Position numbers and translations under genes: made by a program | Assembly (NCBI RefSeq): GCF_030816965.1 | Contig: NZ_JAUSYQ010000002.1 | Coordinates: 7,864,001 to 7,928,000 of the forward strand | DNA: 64,000 nt | Direction: 5' to 3' | Origin: Streptomyces canus | GTDB lineage: Bacteria; Actinomycetota; Actinomycetes; Streptomycetales; Streptomycetaceae | The notes under the pieces: model-generated | Database searches by the model: none | What the model was told of the DNA's origin: nothing | What the model saw: only the letters and a program-made list of their open reading frames with translations | Part shown: positions 17,923-27,199 of the stretch, piece after piece | Numbering within the stretch: the first letter of the stretch is position 1 | Layout of the letters: each line of letters begins with the position of its first letter

Positions 17923-18502
17923 CGGTGTTCTCCTCTTGGGGCCAGTTCTCGAGTGCCACGTGCAGGGCGTCGACCGCCCTGTCCCAGGACTTCTGTACGT
18001 CGCGGGGGGCGCCGAAGCCGCCCGCCGACTCCAGGGCGCAGTAACCGTGGAAGGTGGCGCGCAACAGGCGTACCGCGTCGGTGAGATCGGGTTCGGCGAG
18101 GCCGTAGGCCCGGAGCATGCCGTAGGTGATCTCGGCGGTGCGCCGGAGCGCGGGGGTGTCGGCGATCAGCGACTGGTCGATCCGGATCTGCGTGGCCGCG
18201 TACCGCCCCGGCCGCTCCAGCGCGTACGCCCGGTAGGCGCCGGCGAAGGCGGCCAGCGCGTCCTTCCCGGCGCGCCCCGCCACCGCGACGGCGATCCGGT
18301 CGATCATCTCGCCGCCGGCGAGCAGGGCGAGCCGGGTGCGCAGGTCCTGGAGGCTCCTGACATGCGAGTACAGGCTGGCGTCCTTCACGCCGAAGCGTTT
18401 GGCGAGGGCGGCCAGCGTGATGTTCTCGAAGCCGATCTCGTCGGCGAGATCGGCGGCGGCCTCGGTGAGGCGGTCGGCGGTGAGGCCTGCTCGGGGGACC
18501 AT
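17915..18502 (-). CDS. TetR/AcrR-family regulator
   Basis: The 195-residue protein has an N-terminal HTH (about residues 10-55; ITLAALAKRFGVKDASLYSHV) and a ligand-binding C-terminal half of the WHG/TetR_C_33 type (YAATQIRID, LLRATFHGY). It probably represses itself and the overlapping hydrolase gene. A CCTAGG-ATT-CCTAGG palindrome 15 bases upstream of the start is the likely operator. Confidence 0.85.
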   Translation of the reverse strand: MVPRAGLTADRLTEAAADLADEIGFENITLAALAKRFGVKDASLYSHVRSLQDLRTRLALLAGGEMIDRIAVAVAGRAGKDALAAFAGAYRAYALERPGRYAATQIRIDQSLIADTPALRRTAEITYGMLRAYGLAEPDLTDAVRLLRATFHGYCALESAGGFGAPRDVQKSWDRAVDALHVALENWPQEENTDD

Positions 18503-18516
18503 GCGTGCTCCGTAAA

Positions 18517-18531
18517 CCTAGGATTCCTAGG
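18517..18531. promoter_or_regulatory. Probable TetR operator CCTAGG-ATT-CCTAGG
   Basis: Perfect 6-bp inverted repeats with a 3-base spacer lie just upstream of the TetR-family gene, within the expected promoter. This is the usual arrangement for autoregulation. Confidence 0.55.
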
Positions 18532-18555
18532 CAGGTTACTGGATCCCGTAGGAAA

Positions 18556-18584
18556 AGGCCCCGGACTTTTCGAGTCCGGGGCCT
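18556..18584 (-). terminator. Factor-independent terminator of the esterase gene
   Basis: A perfect 12-bp stem (AGGCCCCGGACT with AGTCCGGGGCCT) has a 5-base loop and is followed on the minus strand by TTTTCC. It is one of the clearest terminators in the window and ends the minus-strand esterase transcript before the TetR promoter. Confidence 0.8.
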
Positions 18585-18605
18585 GGGCATGCGGTGGTCG
18601 GGAGA

Positions 18606-19571
18606 TCAGGAAGCGGTGAAGGCCGTGCGGAGCGTGCTGACCGCCTGGGTGATGGCGGCCTCGGCGGCGTGGGTCTCGCGCAGGGCGTTGAGCATCACGA
18701 AGTCGTGGATGATGCCCTGGTAACGGACCGCGGTGACCGGGACTCCGGCCTCGCGCAGCCTGTTCGCGTACGCCTCGCCCTCGTCGCGCAGGACGTCGGC
18801 CTCGGCGGTGATGACCAGGGCCGGGGGCAGGTCGCGCAGCTGGTCGACGGAGGCGCGCAGGGGGCTCGCGGTGATCTCGGCGCGCTGCTTCTCGTCGGTC
18901 GTGTACTGGTCCCAGAACCACTGCATGGCGTCGCGGCGCAGGAAGTAACCCTCGGCGAACTGGCGGTAGGAGCCGGTGTCGAAGCTTGCGTCGGTGACCG
19001 GGTAGAAGAGGACCTGCTGGACGAGCGGGACGTCCCCGCGCTCCTTGGCCATCAGGGTCAGCGCGGCGGTCATGTTGCCGCCTACGGAGTCCCCGGCCAC
19101 GGCGATGCGCGTGGCGTCCAGACCCTTGGCCGCGCCCTGCTCCACCACCCACTGGGCGACCGTGTAGTTCTGCTCGATGGCGACCGGGTAGCGCGCCTCG
19201 GGGGAGAGGTCGTACTCCGGGAAGACGACCGCGGCGCCGGTGCCGACGGCGAGTTCCCGGACCAGCCGGTCGTGCGTGTGGGCGTTGCCGAAGACCCAGC
19301 CCGCGCCGTGGAGGTAGATCACCACGGGGAGGGTGCCGGTGGCGCCCGCGGGCTTCACGATCCGCGTCCGGACGCTGCCGGTCGGGCCGCCCTGGACGGT
19401 CACCCACTCCTCGTCGACGGCGGGCTTGTCGATCTCACCCGACTGCACCTCGTCGACCGTCTTGCGGCCCTCGACGGGGCCCAGGTCGAAGAGGTACGGC
19501 GGGTTCGCGGTGGCCTCGGCGAAGGCCTGGGCGGCGGGTTCCAGTACGGGGCGGGGGGTGCTGTCGGTCAT
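18606..19571 (-). CDS. Alpha/beta-hydrolase fold-3 esterase (HSL family)
   Basis: The 321-residue esterase/lipase-like enzyme has HGAGWVFG as its oxyanion-hole motif (HGGG variant), nucleophile GDSVGGN, the acid in EADVLRDEG and His in GIIHDFVML, the complete hormone-sensitive-lipase pattern. No signal peptide is seen. The ATG at 19571 follows GAGGAG at good spacing. It is divergent from an OhrR-like MarR gene, so its expression may respond to organic peroxides or related signals. That link is an inference from position only. Confidence 0.85.
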   Translation of the reverse strand: MTDSTPRPVLEPAAQAFAEATANPPYLFDLGPVEGRKTVDEVQSGEIDKPAVDEEWVTVQGGPTGSVRTRIVKPAGATGTLPVVIYLHGAGWVFGNAHTHDRLVRELAVGTGAAVVFPEYDLSPEARYPVAIEQNYTVAQWVVEQGAAKGLDATRIAVAGDSVGGNMTAALTLMAKERGDVPLVQQVLFYPVTDASFDTGSYRQFAEGYFLRRDAMQWFWDQYTTDEKQRAEITASPLRASVDQLRDLPPALVITAEADVLRDEGEAYANRLREAGVPVTAVRYQGIIHDFVMLNALRETHAAEAAITQAVSTLRTAFTAS

Positions 19572-19744
19572 GACGATCTCCTCGGATCGGGTGCCGGGGG
19601 CGCGCTCAGTCTGCGGGCTCGGCCGAGTGGCGGCATGGCGAGAACAGTAGCGCACTATTAAGTCGTGCACAATCGATTAGGGGTCGATAGAATCGAGGGG
19701 ACTCGAAGCCGTACGGTGGAGGGCCCGGCGAAGGGAGCCGTTCC

Positions 19745-20200
19745 GTGAGTACATCCGCACGCAGCAGGGCCGAGCAGACCCTGCTCCTGGACGACCAGCT
19801 GTGCTTCGTGCTCTACGCGGCATCGCGAGCGGTCACCGCGCGCTACCGCCCGCTCCTCGACGAACTCGGGCTGACCTATCCCCAGTACCTGGTGATGCTG
19901 GTGCTCTGGGAGCAGGACTCGATCTCCGTGCGCGATCTGGGTACGGCTCTCCAGCTGGAGTCCAGCACGCTGTCGCCGCTGCTGAAGCGACTGGAGGCGG
20001 CCGAGCTGCTGCGCCGCGAACGCCGACCGGACGACGAGCGTTCGGTGGCCATCCGGCTCACCGAGGAGGGGATGGCACTGCGGGAGAGGGCTCGGGCGGT
20101 GCCGTCGGCGATGGGCGACGCCATGGGGCTGACGCCGGAGCAGGATGCCGTGGTGAAGCAGCTGCTCCGGTTGATCACGAGCAATGTGGGGGCGGGTTGA
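19745..20200 (+). CDS. OhrR-type MarR-family regulator
   Basis: The 151-residue winged-helix repressor begins with LLDDQLCFVLYAASRAVTARYRPLL and then LTYPQYLVMLVLWE, close to the OhrR signature. The Cys in QLCF corresponds to the peroxide-reactive Cys of OhrR. The wing segment is RRPDDERSVAIRLT. The start is GTG. OhrR normally controls a neighbouring ohr gene. Here the neighbour is an esterase and no ohr is in view, so the target set may differ. An A/T-richer stretch at 19652-19695 in the shared gap is the likely operator region. Confidence 0.8.
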   Translation: MSTSARSRAEQTLLLDDQLCFVLYAASRAVTARYRPLLDELGLTYPQYLVMLVLWEQDSISVRDLGTALQLESSTLSPLLKRLEAAELLRRERRPDDERSVAIRLTEEGMALRERARAVPSAMGDAMGLTPEQDAVVKQLLRLITSNVGAG

Positions 20201-20345
20201 GGGTGCCGGTCCGGCGGAAGTGGGTGAGGTCGTTGGCGCAGCAGATGAGGAGCTGATCGCCGACGGCCCTCGTGGTCCGGAGGGGGAGGTACAGGGCCTC
20301 CGTGGACTCGCCTGTCCGCAGGTCCCAGTGGGGTCGTGTGCCGAC
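20175..20345 (-). pseudogene. Remnant of a WD40-protein C-terminus
   Basis: The minus strand reads WDLRTGES... then GDQLLICCANDLTHFRR and a stop at 20175. This tail resembles the end of WD40 or NTPase proteins. It has no start and is out of register with the large nSTAND-WD40 gene that ends 10 bases upstream on the same strand. It may be a relic of a second such gene or of an older, longer C-terminus. Confidence 0.35.
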
Positions 20346-20354
20346 TGACTCCTC

Positions 20355-23300
20355 CTATGTCGGGGCCCGTCGACAGCCGGTTTCCGTGGACTGGTCGTGC
20401 AGGTAGCGGGACTGCTCCTGAGGGGTGAGGTTGGTGTCGACGGCCGCGCAGATGTCGTGGATCGCGCGGGCCGGGTCGGGCAATTCGACGTTCCACAGGT
20501 CGACGGAGCCGCCTGTGCCGATGGCCAGGGTGCGTCCGTCGGGGCTGAACGCGGCCGCTTCGGGTGAGCGCGTCGGCAGGGTGAGTCTGGTCTGGCCGGT
20601 GGCGAGGTCCCACAACTGGACGCCTCTCGCGCTGCTCGCGGCCAGGGTGCGCGCGTCGGGGCTGAAGGCCAGCGACGCCACTTCACCTTCGACACGGAAG
20701 CTGTCCTGGAGCCGGCCGGTGCGCGCGTCCCACATCGTCACCGATCCGCGACTGCCGCTCACGGTGGCCAGGGTGCCCCCGTCCGGGCTGAACGCGAAGG
20801 CCGACAGGAACTGGGCGCTCGGGTTGATGGTGCGCTGGGTGCGTCCCGTCGTGGCGTCGAGCAGCCTGACCTGGTCACCGCCGGCCTCGATGTCCACGAC
20901 GGCGAGTGTGCGTCCGTCCGGGCTGAACGCCACTCGCCGGACGGGGCCGCCGTGGCCGGGCTGAGCCGCGGTGTGCAGTGCGCCGGTGGTGAGGTTCCAG
21001 AGGTGTACTGTCCCCTGCCAGTCGACGACGGCGAGCCGTGTCCCCTCGGGACTGAAAACCGCCGTGTAGACGGCGTCCAGGGCCCGGCTCAGGCGAAGTC
21101 GGCCCGTGGCGACGTCCCGGACCTCGATCACCCCCTTCTTGACGGACCTGGCAGCCAGGACACGGCCGGTCGGGTCGACCCCCACGGCTGCGAGGCGGCC
21201 AACCGGGACGGCCAGCTGCTGTCCTGTGGGACCCGGATCCGTGTCGAGCGCCAGGGTGGCTTCGCGATCGCCGGTCGCGGCATCCCAGAGCTGTACCGAC
21301 CCACGGCCCGGCGGGCCTTGGCGAACCGTGCCCACCGTGCGTCCGTCCGGGCTGAAGGCCACGTCGCCGATGTACGTGCCGGCAGGGCCGGGCAGAGTGG
21401 TCTGCGGGGGATCGGCGGGCAGGCGGTGGACGCGGATGGTGGGGTCCGCATTGCTGCCGGTGACCAGGGTACGGCTGTCCGCGCTGAGGGCCACTCTCAC
21501 GGTTCCCCGTCCGTGGTGCCCGACGGTCACGGTGGCCCGTCGCGCACCGGAGGCGGTGTCCCACAGTCGCACCGTGTCCCCCGGGCCCGGAATGGCGAGG
21601 GTCCGCCCGTCCGGGGTGAAGGCCACCTCGTTCGACCCGATGAAACCGTCCCGGATGGTGCGCCGGACGACGCCGGTGGCCACCTCCCGCAGTTGCACCG
21701 AACCGTCGGCGAGGACAACCGCGTACGTCCGGCCGTCATGGCTGAGAGCCACCCCTGCGCCGTGAATGCGGCTGTCGTGGGTGGTCCGCGTGCGGCCGGT
21801 GGCAACGTCCCACACCCGCACCAGTCCGCCGAGGCCCACCGCGGCGAGGGTCCGTCCGTCAGGGCCGAAGGCGACCGATTCCGGGTCGGGGTAGCCGGTG
21901 AATCCGCGCCGCTTGCGGCCGGTGGCCACGTCCCACACCCGTACACCCGCCCAGGAGGCGGCGGCCACGGTACGACCGTCAGGGCTGAAGGCGATCCCGC
22001 GTATCGCACCGCCGGGGAGGGTGAGGGTTCCAAGTTGCCTGCCGGTGACCGGATCCCACCTGCGGATGACGCCGTCGGTGGCTACGGCGAGGGTGCGTCC
22101 GTCGGGGCTGAACGCCGCGACTTCGCCGCTGTCGTCGGGGCCGGTGAACGTGTGTCGGAGCCGACCTTCTGGCAGATCCCAGATCCGCACTTTGCCGTCC
22201 CTCGTTTGGTCGGCGACGGTGTGCCCGTCCGGACTGAGGGCGAGGGAATCCACCGGTTCGGTGCCGCCGGTCAGGCGCTTGCGCAGCGGTAGCGCCGCGG
22301 CGGCGTACAGGGCGGCGGTGGCCTCGCGGGTCGGGCTGGTCCGGTAGGCGTGGACGGCGAGCAGTGCCGCGAGGTCGGGGTCGGAGTCCAGCAACGCACC
22401 GGACTGGCCCGCCAGTTGCCGCGACTGGGCCAGGTGCTGGGCGGTGACTGCGCTCTGCCACTGCCCCACGGCGAGGCCGGCGGCGACGAGGGCAAGGCAC
22501 AGGGCGGCGGTGACCGCGGTGAGCACCAGCCGGGACCGGCGACGGCCCTTGTGCTCGTGATCGCGGCTGGCGTCGAGGTAGGCGTGCTCCAGGTCGGTCA
22601 GGTCCTCGCGCGGTGTGCCGCCGAAGTGTTCCTGGGTGGCGGCGAGCCGGCTTCCCCGGTACAACGCGCCCTCCTCACGACCGAGTTCCTGCCAGGCGTG
22701 GGCCGCTTCGGTCAGGTTCCGGTGCACACGCAGGCGTTCGCGGTCCTCCTCGATCCACCCGCGCAGCCTGGGCCAGGCTGTGAGCAGTGCTTCGTGGGCG
22801 ATCTCGACCGTGTCGCCGTCCAGGGTGAGCAGCCGCGCTCCGGCGAGCGCCTCCACCACCTGGGCGGTGTCGCCGAGTTCCTCGCGCTCGACGGGACGGC
22901 GGGTGTCGGGCGTGCCGTCCCCGGGGGCGACCATGCGCAACAACACCCGGCGGGCGGCGGCCGCCTGGTCCTCGGTGAACCGGCCGTAGATCTCCTCGGC
23001 GGTCTTGGCGATCGCGCCGTCCAGGCATCCGGCCGCCTCGTACCCCGCCACGGTCAGTGTCTTGCCGCGGCGGCGGCGCCAGGTCTCCAGCAGCGCGTGA
23101 GACAGCAGCGGCAGCCCGCCCGGCGCGTCGGCGACCTCTTCGACCAGCCGGGTGGTGAGGGCGCGTTCCACGGTCAGTCCGGCGGCCGTGGCCGGCCTGA
23201 CCACGGCGTCGCGTAGTTCCGTGCGGCTCATCGCTCCGGTCAGGAGGTTGGCGTCGCGCAGTGCGTCGGCCAGCTCACGGTGCTCGGCGCAGCGGCCGTA

Positions 23301-24053
23301 GAAGTCGCCGCGCACTGCCAGCAGCACCCGCAGACGGCTCTCGGGCCGGCGGGCCGTCAGCAGCAGATCGATGAAGCGGGCGCGCTCGGCCGCGTCGTGG
23401 CAGAGGGTGAAGACCTCCTCGAACTGGTCGACGATCACGAACGTGTCCGCCGCGGCGTCGCCGTCGCGGGGAATCGCGGGTGTGAGGAGCGGTGCGTGGC
23501 TGCGGGCGGGGCGTTCGCCCGGGGTCAGGATGCGGATCGCGGCCGGGCGCGGGCCCGGCTCCTGAGCGCGCCGGAGGACGGGTATCAGGCCGGCCCGCAG
23601 CAGGGAGGACTTGCCGCTGCCGGAGGGGCCGAAGACCGCGGCGAACCGTCGGCGGCGCAGTAGGTCGACCAGGTCTGCGGTGAGCTGTTCCCGGCCGAAG
23701 AACAGGTCGCTGTCCCCGGTCTCGAACCGTGCGAGACCCCGATACGGCGCGAGTGATCCGTCCTCGTCCCGAGAGCCGTCATCGGCGGACTCCTCCACCG
23801 CCGCCTTCCAGCGGGCCTCCCATTCCGCCGGGTCCGCACCGCACGCCCCCGCATAGGCCAGCACCACCGGGAGCGTCGGCAACTGCTCGCCCGCCGCGGC
23901 CTGCGACAGCGTGGTCACGGAGTAACCCGCCCGCTGAGCCAGGGACCGGTAGGTGATCCCGTCCGCCTCCAGCCTCAGCTTGCGTAACTCGAACGCGAAC
24001 CGCTGCACCGGACCCGCCGCCGGATCCACCGGCACCTCATGACGCCCCGCCAC
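20355..24053 (-). CDS. HTH-nSTAND-WD40 signal-transduction NTPase
   Basis: The 1232-residue protein has, in order, an XRE-type HTH (about 20-65), an nSTAND/AAA NTPase with P-loop GPSGSGKSS (142-150) and Walker B-like FVIVDQFEEVF (about 210), and a helical region. One hydrophobic helix follows near 510-530, then roughly 14 WD40 blades to the end, with repeated FSPDGRTLA and VRLWD units. STAND proteins are switch NTPases: the propeller senses a partner and the N-terminal domain acts. Here the HTH could bind DNA, but the hydrophobic helix would place the propeller outside the cytoplasm or at the membrane. The start is GTG with a weak GGTGAGG. No obvious effector gene adjoins. Confidence 0.8.
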   Translation of the reverse strand: MAGRHEVPVDPAAGPVQRFAFELRKLRLEADGITYRSLAQRAGYSVTTLSQAAAGEQLPTLPVVLAYAGACGADPAEWEARWKAAVEESADDGSRDEDGSLAPYRGLARFETGDSDLFFGREQLTADLVDLLRRRRFAAVFGPSGSGKSSLLRAGLIPVLRRAQEPGPRPAAIRILTPGERPARSHAPLLTPAIPRDGDAAADTFVIVDQFEEVFTLCHDAAERARFIDLLLTARRPESRLRVLLAVRGDFYGRCAEHRELADALRDANLLTGAMSRTELRDAVVRPATAAGLTVERALTTRLVEEVADAPGGLPLLSHALLETWRRRRGKTLTVAGYEAAGCLDGAIAKTAEEIYGRFTEDQAAAARRVLLRMVAPGDGTPDTRRPVEREELGDTAQVVEALAGARLLTLDGDTVEIAHEALLTAWPRLRGWIEEDRERLRVHRNLTEAAHAWQELGREEGALYRGSRLAATQEHFGGTPREDLTDLEHAYLDASRDHEHKGRRRSRLVLTAVTAALCLALVAAGLAVGQWQSAVTAQHLAQSRQLAGQSGALLDSDPDLAALLAVHAYRTSPTREATAALYAAAALPLRKRLTGGTEPVDSLALSPDGHTVADQTRDGKVRIWDLPEGRLRHTFTGPDDSGEVAAFSPDGRTLAVATDGVIRRWDPVTGRQLGTLTLPGGAIRGIAFSPDGRTVAAASWAGVRVWDVATGRKRRGFTGYPDPESVAFGPDGRTLAAVGLGGLVRVWDVATGRTRTTHDSRIHGAGVALSHDGRTYAVVLADGSVQLREVATGVVRRTIRDGFIGSNEVAFTPDGRTLAIPGPGDTVRLWDTASGARRATVTVGHHGRGTVRVALSADSRTLVTGSNADPTIRVHRLPADPPQTTLPGPAGTYIGDVAFSPDGRTVGTVRQGPPGRGSVQLWDAATGDREATLALDTDPGPTGQQLAVPVGRLAAVGVDPTGRVLAARSVKKGVIEVRDVATGRLRLSRALDAVYTAVFSPEGTRLAVVDWQGTVHLWNLTTGALHTAAQPGHGGPVRRVAFSPDGRTLAVVDIEAGGDQVRLLDATTGRTQRTINPSAQFLSAFAFSPDGGTLATVSGSRGSVTMWDARTGRLQDSFRVEGEVASLAFSPDARTLAASSARGVQLWDLATGQTRLTLPTRSPEAAAFSPDGRTLAIGTGGSVDLWNVELPDPARAIHDICAAVDTNLTPQEQSRYLHDQSTETGCRRAPT

Positions 24054-24176
24054 ACCCTCACCCCGTTCAATGTTCGGCCGCCAGAACGGTACTGCCGAAC
24101 AATGCGCCGGCCGGTGAACTCGGTGATCAGCGCACCCGACCGGGGCCCGCCTGATCGAAGAGGACTCTGCTCACGC

Positions 24177-25400
24177 ATGGAATCCCCACCCCCCGTCCCC
24201 CTTCCGGCGAAGCTGGGCTGGCTGGACGCGTTGCGCGGTATCGCCGCACTCGTCGTGGTGTTCGACCACTCCTCGTACACCTTCATGGCGGACTTCCGGC
24301 GGGAGTTGATGCCGCAGTTCAACACCAGCCGTTACGGCATCATGGTGTTCTTTCTGGTGAGCGGCTACATCATCCCCGCGTCGCTGGAGCGGCGCGGCTG
24401 CGTCCGGACGTTCTGGATCGGGCGGATCTTCCGTGTGTACCCGCTGTGGACGGTGGTCGTCATGGTGCTCCTCGCCGCCAACCTCTCGGGTGTCGCGGAA
24501 CTGCACGACTTCGGCCGGCAGAGCGCTGCCACCGTGGTGGTCGCCCACGCCACGATGCTCCAGGAGTTACTGGGAACGCCCAATCTCCTGCTGGTCCTGT
24601 GGACGCTCTCCTACGAGATGTCCTTCTACCTGCTGGTCGTCGCCCTGTTCACGGTTCGCCTGCACCGGCAGTCCGCGGCGATCGCGGTCACCCTGGCAGT
24701 GCTCTCCGCCGCGAGCGTGACGGCGGGCGCGGTACTGCCCGCCTCCGCACTGTCAGGCCTGGTCGGCACCGGCCCGCTGATCGTGTGCGCTTCGATCGCC
24801 ATGGGGCTCGCCATCTGCTGTGCGAGCGTCGGCTCACCCGTGATCCGGGTGTTCGGGGGTGTGTTGGGCGGGGTGCTGGCGCTCGTCCTGGTCGCGTTCA
24901 ACGGCACGGTCCCGCTGTGGGAGGGCCTGGTGATCCTCGCCGTGATGTTTCTCGGCACCGCCGTTTACCGTGCCGAGCACGGTCAGAGCACGTGGCGCCG
25001 TACCGCTGCCGCGGCTGTCCTGGTGGTCGTCTGTGCCGTGGGGAGTGCGTACTGGTCCGGCACCGACGACCACTTCGCACGGCGCGGCTGGATCGTCGCG
25101 TACCTGCTGGCTGTGCTCACCTTCGCCGTCGGACTGGCGTCGCGCGGGCGGCGCGTACCGCCGATGCTGACCGGACTGGGGACGATCAGCTACTCGGTGT
25201 ATCTGGTGCATCCGGTCCTGTTGGCGGTGATCGACGGCATGGTCGGCCGACGGCGGCAGGACAGTCTCGTGCTCGAAGTGGCCTTCTTCGCGGTGCTGTT
25301 GCCCGTCTGCCTGCTGACCCACCGTTGCGTCGAAGCGCCGAGCCAGGCGTGGGGCCGCAGAGTGGCGGGCCGTCTGCAGCCGTCGCGTACCGGACGCTGA
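24177..25400 (+). CDS. Membrane acyltransferase (OafA/YrhL, Acyltransf_3)
   Basis: The 407-residue protein has about ten hydrophobic segments. It shows family motifs LDALRGIAALVVVFDHSS (with the active-site His), RYGIMVFFLVSGY, and RIFRVYPLW, plus the late YSVYLVHPV segment. Such proteins move acetyl or other acyl groups onto cell-surface glycans or natural products across the membrane. The acceptor is unknown. I start at the ATG at 24177, which places the conserved N-terminal helix correctly. AGAGGA lies somewhat far upstream. Confidence 0.8.
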   Translation: MESPPPVPLPAKLGWLDALRGIAALVVVFDHSSYTFMADFRRELMPQFNTSRYGIMVFFLVSGYIIPASLERRGCVRTFWIGRIFRVYPLWTVVVMVLLAANLSGVAELHDFGRQSAATVVVAHATMLQELLGTPNLLLVLWTLSYEMSFYLLVVALFTVRLHRQSAAIAVTLAVLSAASVTAGAVLPASALSGLVGTGPLIVCASIAMGLAICCASVGSPVIRVFGGVLGGVLALVLVAFNGTVPLWEGLVILAVMFLGTAVYRAEHGQSTWRRTAAAAVLVVVCAVGSAYWSGTDDHFARRGWIVAYLLAVLTFAVGLASRGRRVPPMLTGLGTISYSVYLVHPVLLAVIDGMVGRRRQDSLVLEVAFFAVLLPVCLLTHRCVEAPSQAWGRRVAGRLQPSRTGR

Positions 25401-25424
25401 CAGCCCTGGCAGATCTGAGAGTTG

Positions 25425-25905
25425 ACTCAATATGTGAGGGCTTCGGGCTGGTCCGGGACGCCGTCGAAGGCGGGGCGGACCGGCGGGAGCACCCTGTGGG
25501 GCGTCAACCGTCGCAAGAAGGGCGCCGCGAACACCCTGGCCGCGCTCAGGTCGATCCGGGCCGCTCGCCCGGACGGCGCCCCGATCTACGTCATCCTGGA
25601 CAACCTGTCCGCCCACCAGGGCGACACCATCCACCCTGGGCGAAGAAGAACAAGGTCGAGCTGTGCTTCACGCCGACCTACGCGTCCTGGGACAACCCGA
25701 TCGAAGCCCACTTCGGGCCGTTGCGACAGTTCACCATCGCCAACTCCAACCACCGCAACCACACCACACAGACCCGGGCCCTCCACGCCTGTCTCCGCCG
25801 GCGCAACCCCAACGCCCGCCACCCCGACGTCCGTGCCGCCCAGCGTCGAGAGCGCGCCTGCAGCCGCAGTGAGAAGGGCATCCGGCCGCAGCACACCCCG
25901 CGGAC
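25425..25905 (+). pseudogene. IS630-family transposase remnant
   Basis: Only the DDE catalytic half is left. LWGVNRRKKG, IYVILDNLSAH (catalytic Asp) and, after a one-base deletion near 25638, WAKKNKVELCFTPTYASWD with NPIEAHFG (catalytic Glu) match IS630 transposases. The N-terminal HTH half is missing and the frame is broken, so it is inactive. It marks the left edge of an accessory island. Confidence 0.75.
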
Positions 25906-25973
25906 GACTCCACGCCAAACTCGGACGCGACGGCACCTTGATCCTTTCGGTTCCGTGCCTGTCCAATCGGCAG

Positions 25974-26849
25974 ATGACTGAGACCGATGCCGACCTTGGC
26001 ACCGTCACCGCGCCCTCCGGAATGCTCGTGCTGGGGATGGCGGGCTGGATCGACTACTGGCCGCAGGTGGGACGGCCGCTGTCCGAGCGGGCTCGGACAG
26101 CAATGGCCACCGGCGGCGGCCACCTGCACGGACCCGAGGACTGTGAGCCGTCCGCTTGGATGTGCGAGGCGATCGCTGTAGCAGCCGCTGCAGACCGGCC
26201 CCTGCAGGTTCGGGCCCAGACATCGGCCTCACCCTTCGACGGGGAACCGACGATCGCCGTCCTGGAGGTCGACCTCGGCCTGCCGTGGCCCGGCCCCGAT
26301 GACGGCGAACCCGTGCAGCTCGGCGATCTGCCGGTCGACCGATGTGGCATGGTCCTCGGTGACGCTCAGGCGCTGGACGACTTCACCGGCCTGGACGGAC
26401 AGTCCACCGACGGCTTGGCGGACGTCACCTACTGGGGCAAGTACGAAGACACCGTCCATGCGCAGTTCGGCGGTGACCGCATCCCGCAGCACCCCAGCGG
26501 ACACGGGCCGCGCGGATGGCTCGACCTCCCCCTGGTCGAGGCTGAAGCGGTCGCCGAACGGCTCCGAACCTGGACCCGAGAAGGGCCTGGCAATGGCCTG
26601 ATGGTCTCCGTGGACGCCCACACCGACTTCCACCGATTCAACCGAGCCGGCTGGAGCCACCCACTGCTGGCGGGTGTCGTCGACCTCGGCGGTTGCCCAG
26701 TGCTCGGTCTCGGCTGGGATCCCGGGGACCACTCCATACGCCACCGCGGAGAGCGAGCCCACGGACAGGTCTACCCCGCCACCCTCGAAGCCCGCGCAGG
26801 CAACGCGGTACTGCGCTGGACCATCCCGCCCTACGCTCCCGCCCTGTGA
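25974..26849 (+). CDS. Hypothetical protein
   Basis: I do not recognise this 291-residue protein. It is acidic, soluble and without signal peptide or membrane helix, and contains WIDYWPQVGRPLSERAR near the start and HRFNRAGWSHPLLAG near residue 220. The ATG at 25974 lies inside the tail of the IS630 remnant's second frame and has no clear ribosome site. Codon use is normal for the genome, so it is probably real. The island setting would fit an accessory role, which cannot be specified. Confidence 0.5.
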   Translation: MTETDADLGTVTAPSGMLVLGMAGWIDYWPQVGRPLSERARTAMATGGGHLHGPEDCEPSAWMCEAIAVAAAADRPLQVRAQTSASPFDGEPTIAVLEVDLGLPWPGPDDGEPVQLGDLPVDRCGMVLGDAQALDDFTGLDGQSTDGLADVTYWGKYEDTVHAQFGGDRIPQHPSGHGPRGWLDLPLVEAEAVAERLRTWTREGPGNGLMVSVDAHTDFHRFNRAGWSHPLLAGVVDLGGCPVLGLGWDPGDHSIRHRGERAHGQVYPATLEARAGNAVLRWTIPPYAPAL

Positions 26850-26946
26850 GCCGCACTCAGCTGATCGCTTCGAAGGGCCCTGCCTGGCTGGGATGATCAA
26901 CCTACGCCGGCGTCTCATTGAGGGTGTCCGGTGATGTCTCCGTTGA

Positions 26947-27195
26947 ACGGGGGCTCACCGTACGCTGCCGGACACGGGCGAACGCGTCGGCTACGCGAGA
27001 TGCAGTCTGGACAAGCAGGGCCTCGCCGCCCAGCGCGAGATCCTGCTCAGCCTGGACGCCCCGGAGGACCGGATCTACTTGGACCACGGACTGACCGCAA
27101 CCAACCGCGACCGGCCCGGCCTGGCCCAGGCCCTCGCGGCCGTGCGCTTCGGCGACACCCTCCTCGTCCCGAAGCTCGACCGCCTCGCACGCTCA
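26947..27195 (+). pseudogene. 5' half of serine recombinase (resolvase/invertase)
   Basis: The frame reads GERVGYARCSLDKQGLAAQRE and LLVPKLDRLARS, the start of a serine recombinase catalytic domain. VGYAR is the usual first strand, but no good start codon precedes it and the usual S of the VSTxDQ motif is degraded. It stops exactly at the left terminal repeat of the 27196-30869 segment. The 3' half resumes at 30870 and completes the domain. Confidence 0.75.
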
Positions 27196-27199
27196 GTAG

